Under the pieces are notes generated by a model. The model was given only the letters and a program-made list of their open reading frames with translations, had not been told where the DNA came from and did not search any database. The translations under genes and the position numbers were made by a program. From Thelonectria olida (taxonomy: Eukaryota > Ascomycota > Sordariomycetes > Hypocreales > Nectriaceae), in the NCBI GenBank assembly GCA_020736575.1, contig JAGPYM010000027.1, forward strand, positions 1-64,000: a stretch of DNA of 64,000 nucleotides. The letters are read 5' to 3'. This document shows positions 22,897-34,392 of the stretch, piece by piece (positions within the stretch are counted from its first letter, which is position 1; each line of letters begins with the position of its first letter).

Positions 22897-22951
22897 CAGC
22901 CACAAAATGGGTTGCAAATTACGCGAGAGTGGCAGCTTGATAATCACTCTC
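22897..22951 (-). repeat. Right terminal inverted repeat of the MULE
   Basis: Exact inverse complement of 20168-20222 over 55 bp. It is followed by the target-site copy TTGATCTA. Confidence 0.92.
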
Positions 22952-22959
22952 TTGATCTA

Positions 22960-23187
22960 TCCTCCGCTAATGCTTCCCAACTGACCGAGGCTTCCTTGCT
23001 AGACTGTAGCCATTACGGCTACGGTGTGAGCACTGACGGTATATGGATTGTGAGAGATAGGAAGAGACTGCTTTGGCTGCCTCCAGAGTATCGAGCTTTG
23101 GAATCAGCTGTGGCGGGGTCAACAGTCGCTATAGGCTGCCGCTCAGGTCGTGTGTTAGTGATGCAATTCTCAGCAAATGGGCCCTAG
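22960..23187 (+). pseudogene. C-terminal fragment of a NACHT-WD40 (STAND/NLR) protein
   Basis: The frame after the MULE reads YGYGVSTDGIWIVRD, then LLWLPPEYRALESAVAGST, then VAIGCRSGRVLVMQF, and stops at 23185. This block closes the WD40 array in many fungal NACHT-WD40 proteins of the HET-E/D family. The remainder of the gene is absent, so the MULE inserted into an already truncated copy or the upstream part was later lost. Confidence 0.75.
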
Positions 23188-23654
23188 TTGTATAACGTGC
23201 ACGGCGGGCAACCAATGCGACGAAAGATATCTAATATTCGGTCTTATACTTCAACATTAATAATATCATGAAGCTCTGCTAAAGTAACATAGCGCTGCAC
23301 ACTCTCTTTAATCAATTTTGATTAACTTGCACGCCCCGATGTCTTCTATGAGAGATGATCGTAATAAAAATGCTACTTCCATTTAGGTGGGCTAGCCATA
23401 GTTACTAAGGTATCTTTTTTTTGCGACTCAACGCCCTTTTTGCCACTCAGCGGACCCCCCGTGATTGATGTACAATCGCGGGGAACGGCCGACTTGGACT
23501 GTGGGATGCTTTATGTAGTGGCTGCTACGGGTGGCTATTTTCAACGCCAGGCGAAGCAGGGCGAAAGTTCGTCGAGTGGAAAGAAGTGCAGGGCCAAGGT
23601 AAGGGAGGACGCAGACACTAACTGATTATCTTATTTCTCAGACGTGACCACTCG
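23188..23654. other. Intergenic, no gene seen
   Basis: Moderately AT-rich. The only open frame (23440-23625) has no recognisable motif. Confidence 0.5.
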
Positions 23655-24386
23655 TCACTTAGGGCCTCTCCCCTTGAGCTTTAAACAGTAATGCACCTGC
23701 AGACTCGCAACGGACCGCCCTAGATAAGTCTTACTATATCGCCGGTGAATCTCAGACCACATAAGCATCTCCTCTTCCTTCAACTTGATGAGGAGGCCAT
23801 CCTCCGCAAATGTAAAAGGTACGCCTCTAGCTAAAGCCCGCTTAGCCTTGCCCGTCGTCTGTGTTAGGGGTAAATCAACTTGATTCCAAACGGCACTACT
23901 AGCATGCCCAGGCTTTATGCAAGGGTTCCAGTCGAACTGTAACTGGAAAGTCGCGGTGCTATCCTTAGTAATGCGTTTTAGCACCATATTCTTAAGCGGC
24001 CATTCCTTAAACCTAGCGAGAAATGCTCTAGCTTCAGTCTCATCTAACGTCGCCTGGGATGACACTGGGCTGAGGATGCCACTCGCCCGGGCATTTTTCC
24101 CCTTATAGGTTGACCGGGTAGATGCCGATCTTAATGACGGTCTTCCACGACGAGGGCACTCAATACTAGCTGCTGAATGGCGTAGCAAACTGGCGGAGGA
24201 CCGGGAGACCTTGCGACGCTTGCGTGGGCGTTCGTCTTCGCCATCAGACTCATGGCCACCTAAGCCCATCAGTTCGGCTTCCGTGGGAGAGGGACAAAAG
24301 TCCTCATCACGCAGCAGACCATTTGATCGGGATGGAATCCGCATCCTTGGGACTTGCTGCCCATATCGCTCCGGCCATATCATCAT
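23655..24386 (-). CDS. SANT/Myb-like DNA-binding protein, probably a broken gene
   Basis: A 243-codon frame starts at ATG 24386. It has a basic nuclear-localisation-like stretch (RPRKRRKVSRS) and ends in a helix-turn-helix resembling SANT/Myb modules: FTFAEDGLLIKLKEEE, MLMWSEIHRRY and SVASLQVHYCLKLKG. Upstream in the same frame, sequence from about 24686 also looks coding (LYYLSSRLGRPRGPRYPLF) but is cut by a TAA near 24430. That stop is again what RIP would make from CAA. Further coding-like stretches lie at 24862-25062. I infer a longer gene, disrupted at least once. Such short SANT proteins are common beside fungal transposons, but no link is proven. Confidence 0.5.
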   Translation of the reverse strand: MMIWPERYGQQVPRMRIPSRSNGLLRDEDFCPSPTEAELMGLGGHESDGEDERPRKRRKVSRSSASLLRHSAASIECPRRGRPSLRSASTRSTYKGKNARASGILSPVSSQATLDETEARAFLARFKEWPLKNMVLKRITKDSTATFQLQFDWNPCIKPGHASSAVWNQVDLPLTQTTGKAKRALARGVPFTFAEDGLLIKLKEEEMLMWSEIHRRYSKTYLGRSVASLQVHYCLKLKGRGPK

Positions 24387-24686
24387 TATGGACCAATCTA
24401 TGCACGGCCTGACGGGCGCGGCAGTGTGTTATAGGGCCAAGAGGACGAAAAGGGGATACCTGGGTCCCCGAGGGCGACCGAGGCGCGAACTCAGATAATA
24501 TAGAGGCCTTGGCGTCTTTAGATTCGCAACCGATCGTTTCGTAGTCTTGCCCTTAAGGCGTTTCGAGCGATGGTTGTCTTTAGAGGGACGCATCACGTGT
24601 CCTAGGGATGCTATTTTGGTCGTCGTCACCTCGACACGGGGCATTGTCCATATCAAGCGGCGAAGGGGTGGGCGGCTGTAATGCAC

Positions 24687-27012
24687 GTGCTAGTGTTGGA
24701 GGATCTAGAGTGCTTTGTAGTAAAGGGATTGGTATTTCGACAGGCATAGCATCGCCCGTAATAGCGCTTCGCTTAGTTGCGTTAGCTATTGCAATGCCTT
24801 ACTCTTTGTCATAGCCTGCAAAGGTACCGCTTGCTAGCACGTCATCGCCTAGACAAGGAGCCTAATCGGGGGGAAGATGCGCGAGATCGGGCAACTGTAA
24901 CGCAAGTTCTGGCGTTAGGGGGTTTATAACGCTATGCAGCGGAGATCTTAGTAATCTATTGACCACGCTAGTTACAGCATCTAACTTAATTGCTCCAGCT
25001 GTCTCAATTGCACCAGCTGTAGTCAAGTCCACATAAACAAAATCGCCAATATCGTCAAACACCTAACGGGGACTGTCTAGATCGGCTGTTAGGCCTCCGG
25101 CGTTTTTTAGGCAGAAGATAGATTATAGGGCTTACTCGCATGAGTCGCGCTCGCAGCACAAGACTATGCAGCAAGTCTATTGATCGATAGAAGCGTTACA
25201 TCAGATCGTACATCATCGAAATCTTAATCGTCGCCTCCGTCATCAGAATCAGAATCGACGTCAGAGGGAATCCATATTAGCTCGTTAGGGGTTCCAACTC
25301 CAGGAATCTATAGGCGGCTATTTGTGTCTTCACGCGGGGATAAAGCCCCCCGAGGGAAGTAGAAGAAGAAAGATGAGCCTGCCACTCCTTTTACTGGCTG
25401 GCAACTTGGGTAATAGTTGGTGTCATGGTCGGAATGCGTATGCTCTTATTAAGGCAAAAGATGTGAGCAAAGCTCGTATAGCATCGTCAGGCAGGTAGGC
25501 ATCGTCTAGGTTTTTATGCTTGAGCTGGCGCGCACATCGCTATAGCCTCCCTGACGCCTCTGGGTGCCGTCAGCCGTCCCCCTACCATCCGTCCATCCAA
25601 GGCAAAGGAGCTGCTCGAAAGGAGGCCACTGCAACCTCTGCCAATCACCAAACTGCCTTGCCACCTCGTCTCTTAACGGGGGGTTAACTCCTTTCGTTGG
25701 CAAGGCAAAGTTCTCGGCGACTCCAGAATCAGCCCAGAGATACGCCTGTTGGTTGCTCGCGGTCTCCGCGCACGAAGCGCATCCTTAAGTGGGATGCGCG
25801 GAGTCTAGATCACAACACCCGGCGGTTTCTACTCGTCCACCTGACTCTAACAATATCCCCCAACTCAGCCAACAAAATGCCAATTATCCCTAGCCGGCGG
25901 GTTCTCTGGCCACATAGACTTCTAATGCCTGCAGCACGTCGTCATCATCTAAATACCCAAGGGCAAGGAGGCAGCCAAGGCCGAGACCAAGTATGGAATA
26001 AGCTCCCTCTCGCCTTACTTGGGCCCTCTTACACAACATCACCCAGCCTCCGGCCTACCAAACCCAAAAGGTAATTAGGTAATCCATTTATATGTCTACA
26101 GGTAGCATTCTCCCCCTCTTATATCGCTCGGCCCTCGCCTCGTCCATCGTAAATTAATAGAGCGAAAGGGCCGGGCGATAGCAGCTGGCGGCCATAGAAG
26201 AGGCATCTCCAAGACAGAGCCCGTTCACAGCCCCTGCATTAGTTAAGTCATGGGCTGCTCATGCGATAAGTTCTCGCCGCTTAATAGGTCGGACTTGACC
26301 GCCACTTCGCGGCAAGCGAAAACAGAAAGAGGAGGGGCCAAGCTTCAGCTCGCCGGAGCTAGCCGTCCCGGTCTCGTCAGGTGCACGCCAAGAGCGGTAT
26401 CGCCCGTAATATGCATTAAGCATCAACGCAGTCAGCCACTGCAGTATTTTCGCGACTGGCTAGCTCCCCATAGGAGGCCTCCCGAGGATCAACATCCCCG
26501 CTGGGGTGCTAATGTTAAGGAGGATGGGTTATGATAGCGAGAAGTCGCCATTAGAGCGCATCAGTCTTAGGAACGATAGCTTTCTTTAGGAGTTAGCCGA
26601 GATCCATAAACGAGGAAGTTCCATACGGAAAGAATCGCCCAGGTGAGAAAGTAAGACGTTCTTAGGCAGCATTCATACGGATGCAGCCGGTCGTTCTAGA
26701 TGAGGAGAGCAGAGGGAACGCGGCAGATACTGTCGCCGAGCTGTCCTAGGACGAGACTAGAGATCCGGTGCGCCGAAGTGGATGACACAGCCAAGTTTAA
26801 GGGTATAATACCTCAGCTGGGGATGGAAATAAGGAGCGGGGGCGGGCATAAAGTCGAAGATACAAGTTCACAAGGTGAGATGGACATCAGGCGGAAAGAT
26901 GGCTCTTATATAGAGGTATGTCATGTGATGCGAGGTTGGCGCTGGGCAGCGAGCGCGCTTTGCCTAAATGAGCGGTGCCGCCAAACCGGAGGCGGCAGCA
27001 GCGCGTCCGCGA
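24687..27012. other. Gene-poor, decayed interval of normal GC
   Basis: No gene can be supported. Short coding-like stretches occur on the minus strand (24862-25062 with VFDDIGDFVYVDLTTAGA; 25506-25703 with LRDEVARQFGDWQRLQWPP), each broken by stops. The interval ends abruptly at the AT-rich block at about 27013. It looks like a duplicated or transposon-derived segment with a moderate number of point mutations, many creating TAG or TAA. Confidence 0.4.
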
Positions 27013-28384
27013 TTACTATTTAGATTTTAATGCCCTAATCTCTTTACTAATATAAATTTAGAACCCTCTAGTTTTATCTATTAGAAATTAACTAGATTGT
27101 TATATTTAATAGTAGCGGGCCTAAATAAAGAAAAAATATTAAATAAAATATATTTATTATTTTCTATTATAAAACTCTAATTTTTAAAAGAAATAAAAGA
27201 CTTTTTAAGTATGTTAATAATTATAAATAAAAAGAATAAAAAGCTATATATAAATTAAATAAAATATATAAGAAATAAACTTTTAAAATATAATAAAACT
27301 AATATAAGAACTTTTAAAATTCCTTTTATTAATAGGTAAAAGTTAATAAAAGCTATAATAGAACCTTTTAAAAAAGATATATTATATTTTTAATAAGAAA
27401 TAGAATCTTTATTATATTTAGCTTTAGAAACGAGACTTAATATATTATATATAATGATAAATTTATTTAAATTTATATTTAAACTAAATAATATATATAA
27501 AAAAGCTTTAAATTTACTATAGAAATATATAAATACCTACTTAAATATAGGCCTATTATATAATTATAATATAAATCTAGGATTTTTAAATTTAATTATA
27601 AGAGGCTATACTAATTTTAACTAGGGAGCTAGTCTTATAAATAGAAAATCTATAAGTAAATACTACTTTTTTATAAATAAAAATATCTTAAATTAGAATA
27701 ACTATAAGTAGAAATATATTATAAATTTAACTATAAAAGTAAAATATATAGCCCTTAATAAAGTAGTTAAAAAAGCTAAAAGTTTAAATAATATATATAA
27801 TTATTTATTAGAAAATCTCTTTTTAAATAATACTATACCTCTTATATTAATAGATAATAAGGCTGCTAAAACCTTAGCTAAGAATTCTTTTTATTATAAA
27901 AAGGCTAAGCATATAAATATAGTTTATTACTTTTTTAGAAAAAAGGTTAAATAAGGAAATATAAAGATTTTCTATATAAAATCTAAAGATAATATAGTAG
28001 ATTTTTTTATAAAAGATTTAAAACTAATAGAATTTTATAAATTATTAAAAGATTTATCTTTAAATAACTATATTTTAAAAAATAAATAATAAATAAGTTT
28101 TTTATTTTATTTTCTTAAGGATTTTCTCTATATAACTAAGGTTTTTATTTTATATTTTCCTTAAATAATATTTTTTAATTTTTTAATTATAAAAAGTTTT
28201 AAAACATTTCCCTTAAAAATCATATAATTAAAAAGTTTTAAAATAGTTTCTTTTTAAAAAAATATATATTTAACTATAAATATTTAAATATATTAAAATT
28301 ATATAAAAAGACTTTTATTTTAAAATTTATAATATATTTACTAATATATTTATAAAAAACTAGATATAATATAGCTTTAAGAGG
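27013..28384 (+). mobile_element. RIP-degraded Ty1/Copia retrotransposon, 3' pol region
   Basis: The + strand between about 27590 and 28095 still translates as a Copia RNase H and C-terminal end. GYTNFN then SLINRKSISKYYFF stands for the usual GYTDxDWAG...RKSTSGY. ALNKVVKKAK stands for the ALSEAxKEA block. PLILIDNKAAKTLAKN and KAKHINIVYYFF stand for the DNQGAIxLAxN and KHIDIRYHF blocks. KDNIVDFFIKDL matches DQLADxxTKxL. All are interrupted by stops in the manner of RIP. The segment 27023-27110 is shared with 4828-4912 and is likely LTR sequence. Confidence 0.75.
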
Positions 28385-31300
28385 CTATAAAAGCTAGTTT
28401 TTATATAAGCTTAAATATATAAAATAGAATAATTTAAATATATTTTACCTATTAAAGAAATAAAATAGAATAATTTAAATATATTTTACCTATTAAAGAA
28501 ATAAAATTTATTATTAAATCTATAAAAATATAAAAATTATAATAATATATTTTTTACCTTATATACCTTATTAGTTATATTTTTAATTAGAATATTTCAC
28601 TTATTTCTAAATTAAAAAAGCAAACCTACTAGTATATACTGCCCTTACCCTAATAAGTAATATCCGCCCTAATAAGGCATATAATCCTAAATAGAAAGGC
28701 ATATTAAAATATATAATAATCTAATATATCTTTTAAATTTTCTACTTTTAATTAACTATTAAAATAAAAAGAAATATACTTATATAAACATTTTAAATAC
28801 TATTAAATAGAGAAATAATAGAGTTTTTATTTAATATATATATCTTTTACCTAGGGCTAATAGGACCCAATTTATTATATATAAAAGATAAGGGTTTTCC
28901 TTCCCTTATCTAACCTAATCTTATTATTAAAATTTATAATAAATATTTAACTAATTAGAAGCTTTTTATATTTTTATAACTATTTTAATTTGCTAATTTT
29001 AAATATCTAATTAGAATTTAAATATTTTTACTTTCTATTTTTCTATTTACTCCTAAAGCTTCTAACTTTTATATTCTATTGTAGCTTTAGCCTTTACAAT
29101 TTTTAACCACTTAGAGCCTTTATTTAAGAAAGTTATAAAATATTAATATTTATTATAAGCTATTAGACTTATAGAGCTATATATATTTATAACTACCTTA
29201 TTTAAAAATTTATAATTTCCTTTATTAAATATTTATTTTATTAGTTAACTTTCCTTATATATAATTATTATATTATTTTATTTTAAGAATATTTTCCTTA
29301 GGAATATTAAATTTATAGTTTTTAGGGTATTTTCTATTATATAGTTTTATAAAATATTTTCTTAAAGTTTTTATATTTAAGTAATTTAGTTTTAAATGCT
29401 AGTTATATAGTTTTATAATTATAGTTTTATTTTTATTAGAGTTTTCCTTCTTATTTATTCTTATAAGAGTTTTTATAATTAAAATATTTTTTTTAAAAAT
29501 CTTTATATTTTTATAATTAATTATATATAATAAAATATAATATAACTTTTACTTAAAAAACTTATAATAATAATTCTTTTATTTTTAATTAGGGAAATAT
29601 TATTTCTTTTAATATAATAGTTAATATTAGTTAAAACTAACTAACTTATAATATTTACCCCTAATTTAGAAATAAGTATAATATTTTTAATATAGTATTT
29701 TTTTTATTATTAGGGAATTTTATATATAAATTTCCAGTTCCTTTTATATTAATTTTTTAAGCATTTCCTTAAGAAACTTCTTTATTTATAAGTTTATAAT
29801 ATATTAAAAATTCTATATTTTTTATAATATAAATTATAGTACTTATATTATATATAAAGTTAATTAAATTCTTATTTTTATTATTTTCTTTAGTTATATA
29901 TATATTATTTTACTTAAAAATAGAACTAATATATTTTAAATTCTTTTTTATAATTTCTATAGAAATATTAGTATTTATATTATATAAAAAATATATATAT
30001 AAGGGATTATTTACTTTTATATCTTTTATATTTATATTTATAAGGTTAAAAGCTTTTAAAAGGGTTAATTTTTATTTTTACACTTTATAACTTTTCTAAT
30101 TAGTTTATTTAGTAAGCTAGAATTAGTATTAGTGTTTCTAGTAGCTAGGAGCAGTTTTTCTTACTTTTTATCTCTATTTTCTCTTACTTTATTAGAAAGG
30201 GAGTTTTTAACTGCTTTAGCTTCTTCCATTTTAGCTTTGAAATTAGACATTTAATTTTTTAAAGTTTTAATTAAATAAAAGAAAAAATAGTCTTTAGAAA
30301 TATATTCTTTCTTCTTATAATTAGTATATTTTATACTAATTTTCTTAGCTTTTTATAGTTTTTTAAACTATATAAGTATTAAAGTTTTTAATTAGTTCTT
30401 TATTCTTTTAGCCTTATTAATTAGTAAAAAAGATACAGATTTTAAAATATAAGTACTAGGGTTATTTTTTAAAGTTTAAAAGATATTAATTATATAATTA
30501 GAGAAGCTTTTATTTAAATTATATAAAATCTATATTATTATAACTTTTTTAGGAATTTTATATCCTTAGAAGTTAATTTATTAGAAAGTTCCTTAATTTT
30601 ATTAAGAAATTCTTTTATTAACTAATTTTAAAAATATATATTAAAGAATTTCCTTATTAAAAGGAATTTACTTATAAACTAAAAGAACTATAAAGATTTT
30701 TTAATAAATCCTAGGCTAATTTAACATTTTTAATATATTTAATTTATAATATAGGTCTATTTTTAATAGGAAGTTAATATTTACTAGTACTTCTGCTAAT
30801 TTTATATAATTTTTAGTAGAAATAGTACTTATAAGCTTTTTTTAATTAGGAAAGTTTTAATTTAAATAGCTTAAATAATATAATTTCTACTGCCTTTTAA
30901 TTTCAAGATTTTAAGCTTATTTCTAAATTCTATTATAATTAGTTAGTAGAAAAAATGCTAGAATAGGGTTTTTATTAATATTTTTATTAAAAGAAATATT
31001 TAAAAAAGCTAATATATTAATCTAATAAGATTAGATAGTAAAATTAAATAGCTTATAAAATAGGCTTTTTAATAATATAACTCTTTAATTTTATATTAAG
31101 TATTAAAAGAGATATTAATATTAATATAAAAATGAAAAGTATAATATATTAAGGAGGATTATTTGGGCTATAATTAGAGGATTATAAAAATAATATAACT
31201 ATTAAAAAGGTAATAATAAGAAGATTATTAAGTAAAAAGTTAAATATATTAATTAGGCAGTTATTAAAAATTAAAAAGTATTAATAGAGGTTTTTAAATA

Positions 31301-32108
31301 GTAAGTAGTAAGAAAAAGGTAAAATAATAGTAAAATTAGAAAAATTAGAATATTTTAAAATTTAACTAATAAAATTAGAGAAAGAAGTATTAAAATACTC
31401 TTTAAAAGCTATTAAGTGTAAAACCTAAGCTTATAACTTATAAAAGCTAGAGCTATAATAAAAATAGAAGTTAGAAGTTTTAAGAGCAAATAGATAAATA
31501 GGGAGTAAAGATATTTAAATTCTAATTAGATATATAGAATTAGCAAATTAAAGCAGTTATAAAAATATAAAAAAGGTTCTAATTAGTTAAATATTTATTA
31601 TAGATATTAATAATAAGATTAGGTTAAATAAGGGAGGAAAACCCTTATCTTTTATATATAATAAATTAGGTCCTATTAGCTTTAAGTAAAAGATATATAT
31701 ATTAAATAAAAACTTTATTATTCCTCTATTTAATAGTATTTAAAATACTTATATAAGTATATTCCTTTTTATTTAAATAGTTAGTTAAAAGTAAAAGATT
31801 TAAAAAGTATATTAGATTATTATATATTTTAATACACTTTCTTATTTAAGATTATATGCCTTATTAGGGCAAATATTACCTATTAGAGTAAGAATAGTAT
31901 ATATTTATAAGTCCGCTTTTTTAATTTGGAAATAAGTGAAATATTTTAAATAAAAATATAACTAATAAGGTATATAAGGTAAAAAATATATTATTATAAT
32001 CCTTATATTTTTATAGATTTAATAATAAATTTTATTCTTTTAATAGATAAAGTATATTTAAATTATTCTATTTTATATATTTAAGCTTATATAAAATCTA
32101 GCTTTTAT
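28385..32108. mobile_element. RIP-degraded element with ~0.7-kb inverted terminal arms
   Basis: The left arm (28385 to about 29110) and the right arm (about 31410 to 32108) are inverse complements of one another along their whole length. For example AAAAGCTAG, TTTATATAAGCTTAAATATA and ACCTTATATACCTTATTAGT occur in both in opposite orientation. The left arm alone has a 41-bp tandem duplication (28421-28461 and 28462-28502). The ~2.3-kb centre has no readable protein. A minus-strand stretch from about 30250 begins MSNFKAKMEEAKAVKNS and soon meets stops. The class is unknown: a DNA transposon with long inverted repeats, or two element ends in inverted orientation. Confidence 0.6.
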
Positions 32109-32600
32109 ACTAATTAAATAAATATACTTAAGGAAATTTATATAACTTAATAAATATTAAGCTACTATATTAATATTATCTTTTTAAATTATAATTTGTT
32201 TAATTAGTAGGAAGTTAGCTATATTAAGTTATATATTATATAATTAGTTAAATTATATAAACTAGAGTTTAAAAAAGTAGTACTTTTATATTAAAAGCTT
32301 AAAATAAGGTTCTTTAAATAAGGTTTATTTAATAAAAGTTTTCACTTAAAAACTAATTATAAACCTTATAAAAAAGCTTATTATAATAAATATAAGGCTG
32401 GGTTTTACTTATATTAACTTTTATTATATATTAAAATTAGACTTATTTTAATAAATAATATATAAAATAAAAGGCTTATTTTAATTATACTAATTATAAT
32501 TTAAAATGTTTCTAAAAACTAATTTACTTATAATAAAAATGGAAAACAATTATAGCTTCCTTTTTTACACAGTTTAGCACGTTTATAATTATTACCCAAA
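32109..32600 (+). mobile_element. AT-rich RIP block edge with dispersed repeat copy B
   Basis: Contains the second copy (about 32205-32440) of the repeat at 3665-3945. No coding sequence can be read. Ordinary GC resumes near 32600. Confidence 0.5.
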
Positions 32601-33364
32601 AAGCTTACAAAGTCAAGCTATAAGTTGGCCGCCGGAGCTCGCGGTATAAGACATATTTAGCTGAGATTTCAAATCAATCATCGTTCGTAACGTCTGAATG
32701 TCCATTTGGTGCAGTCAATAGACGCCACGTAGCAATGTCTCACCGCGGCCGCTTCAGATCCCGTCTTCTAGCGGTGTTCACCCTTCGATCATTTCCATAT
32801 TGAAAAAGCGGTGACAAGCCTCAGCGTATCTGGTTGGTGGATGACGTGAAAAGATTCCAATGAGTACATACCTTAGCATTTTCGATGCCTGCCGTGGCCG
32901 TACCGTGGATTAGCTCGCATACTCGGGGGGCCTATGAATGCCTTTAAATCACGCATGCGCTCAAATTCAGCCAGACCAAGAAGGCCATTGGCCGCCACAC
33001 ATATACGGGAACGAAGTTGCCGAGACATATGAGGTAGTGTCGGGTCTTTCTTGGAGTGCAGTTACGGCAACACGTTCCTTTCTTCACTGTGCCAATTACA
33101 TTCGACCAAGGACAGTAGATAGTTTCGAGCGGCCGTCACCATTGCGCAATCCAACCTGCGAATGTGTGCTCGGGAGCTGAGAAATCGAAACGCCATGGGG
33201 TCTTACTAGTCTTGTCCTCCCTTATCAACAAGTATAAAGCGCGCTCTCAGTCCAAACACCTGATCTGAATTCATTTTTCCACTATATTGTTTCGTCTCTT
33301 CACTAAATCTATCTATCCCAACACCAACACTTTCTCTGTCCTGATCAACCTCACTACAAGCACG
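32601..33364. other. Intergenic, upstream of the coactosin-like gene
   Basis: No supported gene. The short + frame at 32938-33180 has no ATG start and no recognised motif. Confidence 0.5.
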
Positions 33365-33859
33365 ATGCCTTTGAAGCTTGATAATGAGAGCGAGCTGAGA
33401 GAGGCGCAAGCTGCTCTGTTCAATGTGAACTCGACCAGTGGATGGCTGCTTCTCAACTACGTTGGTCCCAGCACAGTGCACTTCGCAGCTGGTGGTGAGG
33501 GCGGTGTTGAAGAGTTCAAATCCCAGCTCGAAGATGACCAGATCCAATATGGCTTGATCCGCTTGGGCAACATTCAGGAACGTGGCACACTCAAGACAAC
33601 TATTAGGGACATCTTCATCGTTTCTATCGGAACCAGCGTTGGTATAATTGAGAAGGGCAAAAAGACTGCCTTTTTGGGAGATGCAGAGTCGTACCTCCAG
33701 CCCTTTCACTCCTCGGTGACTGTTATTAAGAAGGACAATCTGAACGAAGAAACGTAAGATCCCTCCTTATAATATACCCCCCTGGAGGCTCACAGCTAAT
33801 ATCACACTAGACTCCTTGACCGCTCCCACCCACTCTCCGGCAACCATGTCATTGACTAG
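33365..33859 (+). CDS. Coactosin-like ADF-homology actin-binding protein
   Basis: Exons 33365-33753 and 33811-33859 (57-nt intron GTAAGA...ACTAG) encode 145 aa. A single ADF/cofilin-homology fold fits the whole length: WLLLNYVG, then FKSQLEDDQIQYGLIRL, then RDIFIVSIGTSVGI, and a C-terminal helix region ending SGNHVID. Length and layout match coactosin, which binds F-actin and protects filaments from capping; it acts in the cytoplasm. The second exon was found by frame closure and gives a natural C-terminus, while the unspliced frame ends after NEET. Confidence 0.75.
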
Positions 33860-34392
33860 TGGAAATCGCCCCGGAAAGGTGTGAGGTGGATTGATGGATA
33901 TTGTTCATTTGACTTATTGAAGGAGGGTGCGCAATTTTTACGGGTAGCTTTAGTATACAACTAGGCGAGCCGAATTCTCCATCAATTATAACTAGTTTCC
34001 GCTCTTGAGGGATCTAATAGCTCGCTCAGCGTTAGTGCTACTCTCCTATCTTACATATTATAAAACCTAAACTTAACGACGGGCAAGAAACCAATTCACC
34101 CCATCTAGGGGAAGCGGCGACACGTTAAGCCGTCCCGTAGTGGGTCCTATGGTGTACTGATGTCGGTCGTCACATCGCGAGTGCGGCTGGACCTGACCTT
34201 TGTGCAACCTCATTTCGCCAGTCACAGTATCGAAGAAGAGCAAGACGAGCCTAGAAGTGATCAAAAGAAATTAACTATTCATTTTGAGACACTGGTTAGT
34301 GAGGAAACTCTCATTTGATGGATCTTGGCTGACTGGCTCGCAGTATCTAACACATTAATACTCTCCACCTGCCTAACGTTGTCGAAGCCGAA
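33860..34392. other. Intergenic, no gene seen
   Basis: No supported coding sequence. Probably the 3' UTR of the coactosin-like gene and the promoter of the hydrolase-ubiquitin gene. Confidence 0.5.

Larger units (their letters stand above)
20168..22951 (+). mobile_element. MULE (Mutator-like) DNA transposon, near-intact
   Basis: The 2784-bp element is bounded by 55-bp perfect terminal inverted repeats (20168-20222 and 22897-22951), starting GAGAGTGATTATCAAGCTGC. Identical 8-bp sequences TTGATCTA flank it (20160-20167 and 22952-22959), the target-site duplication size expected for Mutator-like elements. Perfect repeats and duplication indicate a recent insertion with little RIP. The single transposase gene inside is split by a frameshift in a C9 run. 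The insertion point lies in the 3' end of a NACHT-WD40 gene fragment. Confidence 0.9.

Noticed and set aside
26700..27023. 107-codon + frame at the edge of the AT block
   Set aside because: No recognisable family; its end runs into the repeat border.
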